The position numbers were made by a program, and so were the translations under genes. From Symbiodinium kawagutii (taxonomy: Eukaryota > Sar > Dinophyceae > Suessiales > Symbiodiniaceae): DNA of 64,000 nucleotides. Numbering within the stretch: the first letter of the stretch is position 1; each line of letters starts with the position of its first letter. Positions 63,489 to 64,000 of the stretch are shown here, one piece after another. The stretch is taken from contig VSDK01015717.1 of the NCBI GenBank assembly GCA_009767595.1, forward strand, positions 803,429 through 867,428, read 5' to 3'. The notes under the pieces are model-generated. The model worked only from the letters and a program-made list of their open reading frames with translations. It ran no database searches and had not been told where the DNA came from.

Positions 63489-64000
63489 GGAGGTGGCAGC
63501 TGGAAGAACCAATAGGTGGCAGCTAAAAGAACCAATCGACAATTTGAAATATCTAACTATTGAAACATTTGCAATGCGTCGATACGTAAACTTTTGAAAA
63601 TGTTGATGCTTGATTTGTATGTGATACCATTTGGTCTATGTTCAGGAGTGGCAAGTGGTAGAAAAAGAAAATAGAATATATAAAACAAAAATGGCAGCTA
63701 GTAAAACCAATAGGTGGCAGCTAGTAAAACCAATAAAGATATTCAAACTTGGTAGCTGGTAGAACCAATAGTACCACCGAAGCGTAGCTATTGGAAAAAC
63801 TATGCACATGGTGCTTTTGCTTATAGTACCGAAGCGTAGCTATTGGAAAAACTATGCAAATGGTGTCTTTGCTTATAGCACCGAAACGTAGCTAGTTAAA
63901 AAATTATGCACAACGTAGCTATTGGGAAAAGCTATGCAAATGGTGTTTTTGCTTATAGTACCGAAACGTAGCTAGTGACAAAACTATGCAACGCGTAGCT
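63489..64000. repeat. Right-edge tandem repeats
   Basis: Two arrays. First, aaccaataggtggcagct in about five loose copies (63489-63765, interrupted). Then a unit of about 52 bp, accgaagcgtagctattgga then aaaactatgcaaatggtg then tttttgcttatagt, in about four copies from 63776 to the window edge, where it is cut off. The third copy has an internal partial duplication. Confidence 0.85.

Noticed and set aside
1..64000. Dinoflagellate spliced-leader sequence or its relics
   Set aside because: I looked for the conserved core (GCCATTTTGGCTCAAG) on both strands and did not see it; short partial matches are at chance level.
1..64000. CRISPR arrays, tRNA or rRNA genes, bacterial promoters
   Set aside because: The tandem arrays have no unique spacers, no cloverleaf or rRNA-like sequence was recognised, and the coding pattern is eukaryotic.

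Overview
The window looks like eukaryotic nuclear DNA that is poor in genes and rich in introns. By inference it is a dinoflagellate, perhaps of the Symbiodiniaceae type. Short GC-rich coding islands (about 60-200 bp) with clean splice sites, often AG|G acceptors, sit in long AT-richer stretches full of degenerate ATGGTTAATGATGG-like sequence, simple repeats and small inverted-repeat elements. There are no bacterial-style operons, ribosome binding sites or rRNA/tRNA genes that I can see. One decayed Ulp1-like coding block (about 59 kb) is of a kind I associate with dinoflagellate repeat proteins. The organism call is an inference and was not checked by any search.

Nearly all well-supported coding signal reads right to left (minus strand). 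The most informative part is a chain of minus-strand exons from about 52.4 kb down to 31.2 kb, possibly 57.5 to 14.5 kb. Conceptual translation gives ordered motifs of the alpha-2-macroglobulin (A2M) family: an MG1-like opening (52.3 + 51.4 kb, joined in phase), an MG2-like segment (42.2 kb), the MG3 motif VEEYVLPRFEV (39.2 kb, beside a 10-N gap), the MG3 second half FTFGEPLRGGRGSVVL (34.7 kb), the end of MG3 (32.2 kb) and the end of an MG4-like domain (31.3 kb). Further macroglobulin-like exons lie at 18.1 and 14.5 kb. No thioester (GCGEQ) segment was seen, so the C-terminal part, if present, lies beyond the left edge or was missed.

A second kind of coding block is longer (200-700 bp), less GC-rich, and has short introns (77-330 nt) or single frame breaks. 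Examples are a protein-kinase-like gene at 2.85-3.79 kb, a coiled-coil/zinc-ribbon-like block at 22.25-22.77 kb, a membrane-segment block at 29.2-29.9 kb, two-exon units at 33.6-34.2, 45.3-45.7 and 52.9-53.8 kb, a frame-broken block at 49.1-49.4 kb, and the Ulp1-like block at 58.9-59.3 kb. Several look like decayed or retroposed copies lying in the introns of the larger gene, or like neighbouring genes on the same strand.

Repeats fill most of the rest. There is a 2.4-kb minisatellite of 12/24-bp units (18.57-21.0 kb) flanked by 53-bp direct repeats, two recurrent small inverted-repeat (MITE-like) families, many trinucleotide tracts, several short tandem arrays, and a tandem array running off the right edge. 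Sequence gaps (N) are at 2626-2765, 19328-19614 and 39214-39223. Exon calls rest on reading-frame quality, splice-site shape and phase agreement, so boundaries are provisional.
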